Assembly: GCA_035545895.1 (NCBI GenBank)
Contig: DASZXJ010000069.1
Span: forward strand, 1 to 7,747
Direction: 5' to 3'
DNA from: DASZXJ01 sp035545895
Lineage (GTDB): Bacteria > Planctomycetota > Phycisphaerae > Tepidisphaerales > Tepidisphaeraceae
Length of the DNA: 7,747 bases
Part shown: piece by piece, positions 5,624 through 7,747 of the stretch
How the letters are laid out: each line of letters starts with the position of its first letter
Position numbering within the stretch: the stretch's first letter is position 1
The notes under the pieces: generated by a model
Database searches by the model: none
Told to the model about the DNA's origin: nothing
The model's input: the letters and a program-made list of their open reading frames with translations, nothing else
Program-made: the position numbers and the translations under genes

Positions 5624-6040
5624 TTAAATGTCGGCCTTGGTAAAATGAAATCGCGTTCCCGCGGCTTCGGCTGCGGCCAGCAGTGTTTCGGCTGCCTTGA
5701 GGTCGCGCAATATCGGGTTGGGCTGCTTGAAGTTGTTTAAGTTGGCAGCCACATGATCGGCCAAGGCGCGAACGACTTTCAATCCTTCAGAAGCGGCGAA
5801 CCATTGTTCGGGAGGCAGGCGCATTTTAGACGGATCAAACCCATCCGCGCGCATCTGCTCGGCCAGTGCAGCCGGATTTTCCGACAGCAGCGCTGTGATG
5901 GCGGACACCTTGCACGTTCGCGCTGCCAGGTCGAGACGATCCGTCTCGCGCGCCATCGCTTTGCTCGATTTGGCTTTCGCGTAAGCTGCCAAAACATCGG
6001 GTAAGTCTTTTTCGAGAGTCACGATATAAGTCAGGGCCAT
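5624..6040 (-). CDS. Conserved-looking hypothetical protein with LPPEQWF motif
   Basis: A 138-residue soluble protein that I cannot assign to a function. It begins MALTYIVTLEKDLPDV, then helices rich in Ala, Lys and Asp (residues 15-60), a 'GFDPSKMRLPPEQWFAASEG' block (67-86) and the helix LKVVRALADHVAANL (87-101), which could pack as a helical bundle; a final helix spans 112-128. The LPPE.WF....EGL..VRAL pattern feels like a family of uncharacterised proteins in planctomycetes and some other phyla, but this is memory, not a search. The ATG has GGAG 7 bases upstream on the minus strand (6048-6051). It is divergent from rsmH across about 120 bases that hold a 49-base inverted repeat. No signal peptide or membrane helix is present. 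Confidence 0.72.
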   Translation of the reverse strand: MALTYIVTLEKDLPDVLAAYAKAKSSKAMARETDRLDLAARTCKVSAITALLSENPAALAEQMRADGFDPSKMRLPPEQWFAASEGLKVVRALADHVAANLNNFKQPNPILRDLKAAETLLAAAEAAGTRFHFTKADI

Positions 6041-6047
6041 GAGTTCA

Positions 6048-6051
6048 CTCC
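6048..6051 (-). promoter_or_regulatory. Ribosome binding site of the hypothetical gene
   Basis: On the minus strand, GGAG lies 7 bases before the ATG at 6040, supporting this start. Confidence 0.6.
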
Positions 6052-6087
6052 GATGTCACAACATCCTGATCTGAACGAAGAGGCATT

Positions 6088-6136
6088 ATCCACGAATTCA
6101 CACGAATGCACACGAACCGAATTCTTATTCGTGGAT
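6088..6136. repeat. 49-base inverted-repeat element with internal 10-base repeats
   Basis: ATCCACGAAT (6088-6097) and ATTCGTGGAT (6127-6136) are perfect 10-base inverted ends. The left part also carries three 10-base direct units starting CACGAA (6091-6100, 6101-6110, 6111-6120). GGCAT occurs at 6082-6086 and 6137-6141, hugging the element apart from one base on the left. It lies in the divergent promoter region between the hypothetical gene and rsmH, and its right end overlaps the first candidate rsmH ATG at 6135. Read on the minus strand, the left part resembles the repeat at 76-103. A short mobile or dispersed repeat is my inference. Confidence 0.6.
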
Positions 6137-6161
6137 GGCATCGGTAAGATTGATTCGAGCG

Positions 6162-7073
6162 ATGAAGCGCGACGTTCGCCATGTTCCTGTTCTGCTTGAA
6201 CCGATCCTGCAAATCCTTGCACCGGGGCCAGGGCAGGTGATTGTGGATTGCACGCTGGGGTTGGGCGGCCATTCGGCGGCCATACTCGAGCGAATCAAGC
6301 CGGATGGAAAGTTGATTGGCATTGATTTTGATCCCGCCAACATCGCGCTGGCGCAAGCGAAGCTGGCAACGGTTGGCGGGGTATTTGAGTTGTTTCATAA
6401 CAATTTTGCCGCATTACCAACGATATTGATGCAGGCGGGTGTCGAGCGGGTTGATGCGATTCTCGCTGACCTGGGCGTGGCCAGCCCGCAGATCGATGAT
6501 CCCGATCGCGGTTTTTCGTACCGTCAGCCCGGGCCTCTGGACATGCGCATGGATCCCACGCGCGGCCAGCCGGCATCGGCCATCATCAATCGCATGAACG
6601 AGCACGAAATCGCGTCAGCCTTGCTGGAACTGGGCGATGAAACCGACGCTCCGCAAATCGCGGAGTTGATCGTCCAGCGACGGCGGAACAAGCCCATCAC
6701 GACAACCCAGGATTTGATGGCCATTGTCTGCGAGGCGCGGGATTTCACGCTGGCTCGCGCCGCCGGCGCGAAATTGCATCCAGCCGCGCGGACATTTCAG
6801 GCGCTGCGAATTCTGGTCAATCGTGAAATGGCGAATCTCGAACGACTGCTCGCGGTCCTGCCGCAATGTCTGAAGGCTGGAGGTGTTGCGGCCATCATTG
6901 GTTTTCACAGCGGCGAGGATCGACGCGTGAAGGACGCCTTTCGCGACGGCGCAAGGGGTGGGATTTATTCGCAAGTCAGCCGCGAGCCGATCATTGCCGA
7001 TGAAATTGAACAGAAATCAAATCCGCGTTCGCGCTCGGCGAAATTGCGCTGGGCGAGAATGGGTGATGTCTAG
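6162..7073 (+). CDS. rsmH: 16S rRNA (cytosine-1402-N4)-methyltransferase RsmH
   Basis: A 303-residue RsmH (MraW), which uses S-adenosylmethionine to methylate N4 of C1402 in the ribosomal P site of 16S rRNA. Features: HVPVLLEP near the start (residues 7-14), the SAM motif VDCTLGLGGHSAAIL (28-42), GIDFDPANIALA (53-64), LADLGVASPQIDDPDRGFSY (101-120), the GPLDMRMDP signature (124-132), the FQALRILVNREMANLE block (212-227), FHSGEDRRVK (248-257) and the C-terminal NPRSRSAKLR (287-296). The length is normal. The usual FHSLEDR motif has Gly for Leu. ATG 6162 is chosen because it begins just before HVPVLL; ATG 6135 lies inside the inverted repeat and adds nine residues of no family value. Neither has a clear ribosome binding site. 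Unlike many bacteria, no mraZ, ftsL or ftsI lies beside it. Confidence 0.95.
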   Translation: MKRDVRHVPVLLEPILQILAPGPGQVIVDCTLGLGGHSAAILERIKPDGKLIGIDFDPANIALAQAKLATVGGVFELFHNNFAALPTILMQAGVERVDAILADLGVASPQIDDPDRGFSYRQPGPLDMRMDPTRGQPASAIINRMNEHEIASALLELGDETDAPQIAELIVQRRRNKPITTTQDLMAIVCEARDFTLARAAGAKLHPAARTFQALRILVNREMANLERLLAVLPQCLKAGGVAAIIGFHSGEDRRVKDAFRDGARGGIYSQVSREPIIADEIEQKSNPRSRSAKLRWARMGDV

Positions 7074-7747
7074 GCAGCTTTGGGCAGGTAATTCTTTAGT
7101 GTACTGAGCATCACCGCGCGGTCGATGGGTTTGGTGAGATAATCATTGCATCCGACGGCGATGCATCGCTCGCGATCGCCGGACATTGCGTTGGCGGTGA
7201 CGGCGATGATGGGTGCGTTCACCCCGGCGGCGCGAAGCCGCGTGGTGGCGTCATAGCCGTCAAGTTCGGGCATTTGCATGTCCATGATGACCAGATCAAA
7301 CGGTTTGTCGTTCGCGCAGGCCTGGGCAAATCGATCACAAGCGAGCTTGCCGTTTTCGACCATATCAACTTCCAGCCCCGCCTCCTCGAGATAAAAGCGG
7401 AAGACTTCCTGATTAAAGAGTCCGTCTTCGGCGATCAGCACACGCCCGCGAAGATGAGGCGCCGGATCTGCGTGTATATTCTCAGCCGCAAAAGCATCGT
7501 GTTTCATTGCTTCGCTTGAAGGGCAAATGAATTCGATGCCGCTCAGATCGCCGGTGGCGACCGTGACAGTAAACTTGCTGCCGCTGCCCGGCCGGCTCGA
7601 CACGCTGATGTCTCCGCCCAGGATTTGCGAAAGACGTTTGCAGATCGAAAGCCCCAGTCCCGTGCCCCCAAACTTGCGCGTATTGGAAGCATCGACCTGG
7701 ACGAACGGCTTGAACAGGCCGGCGGCCTGCTCCGCGGTCATGCCGAT
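7070..7747 (-). CDS. Hybrid histidine kinase, C-terminal part (partial)
   Basis: The gene enters from the right edge, so its sensor, dimerisation domain and N box are not visible. What is seen, numbered from the internal Met at 7741: the end of the ATPase domain with the G1 remnant IGM, the F box FKPFVQVD (10-17), the G2 box GGTGLGLSICKRL (25-37) and the closing strand GSGSKFTV (52-59). A linker of about 40 residues follows, then a full receiver domain (99-221) with acidic pair Glu105-Asp106, phosphoacceptor Asp154 in VIMDMQMPELDG, Thr182 and Lys204. The commonly seen 'AEDN..NQ' reads AEDGLFNQ. No HPt domain follows the receiver, so the phosphate must pass to a separate phosphotransferase or end there. 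The TAG stop shares its bases with the rsmH stop. Confidence 0.92.
   Translation of the reverse strand: MGMTAEQAAGLFKPFVQVDASNTRKFGGTGLGLSICKRLSQILGGDISVSSRPGSGSKFTVTVATGDLSGIEFICPSSEAMKHDAFAAENIHADPAPHLRGRVLIAEDGLFNQEVFRFYLEEAGLEVDMVENGKLACDRFAQACANDKPFDLVIMDMQMPELDGYDATTRLRAAGVNAPIIAVTANAMSGDRERCIAVGCNDYLTKPIDRAVMLSTLKNYLPKAA

Noticed and set aside
5153..5740. Plus-strand open frame of 195 codons spanning the end of the flavoprotein gene
   Set aside because: Arg- and Gly-rich out-of-frame translation of the flavoprotein gene continuing into antisense of the hypothetical gene; no support.

Overview
The window looks like chromosomal DNA from a member of the Planctomycetota, possibly a Phycisphaerae-like lineage. 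The best evidence is a small membrane protein (3657-4208) ending in a CPICGYDLRATPDRCPECG zinc ribbon, a tail I associate with that phylum. A solitary rsmH outside any division and cell wall cluster and moderately GC-rich DNA fit this. The phylum call is inference. No rRNA, tRNA, CRISPR array, phage gene or transposase gene is visible.

Layout, left to right. Bases 1-383 hold no convincing gene, only a short triple repeat and a GC-rich hairpin. Bases 384-2917 carry a same-strand run of four genes: a general-stress FMN-binding split-barrel protein, a divergent Nramp-family transporter, and two small PRC-barrel-like proteins coupled to it (3-base gap, then a 4-base ATGA overlap). A spacer follows with a 48-base palindromic element between 7-base direct repeats. 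Next come a SnoaL/NTF2-like protein (3189-3551), the 3' remnant of a lost zinc-ribbon gene, the intact zinc-ribbon membrane protein, and a BaiN/HI0933-family flavoprotein (4221-5504).

On the minus strand, a conserved-looking protein of unknown function (6040-5624) is followed by what looks like the decapitated start of an alpha/beta hydrolase gene (5592 downward), cut off where the flavoprotein gene ends. A 49-base inverted repeat lies in the divergent promoter region and touches the upstream candidate start of rsmH (6162-7073). RsmH ends tail to tail with a hybrid histidine kinase that enters from the right edge on the minus strand; their TAG stops share one CTAG palindrome.

The most coherent functional unit is the transporter with its two PRC-barrel partners. 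The transporter lacks the canonical Nramp metal-site residues (Asp to Glu, Asn to Ser, Met to Ser), so its substrate may not be Mn2+ or Fe2+; a Mg2+-like role sensed or gated by the PRC proteins is a hypothesis. The other main theme is local genome decay and small-repeat insertion: two gene remnants and two short palindromic elements, each flanked by direct repeats, lie between otherwise ordinary genes.
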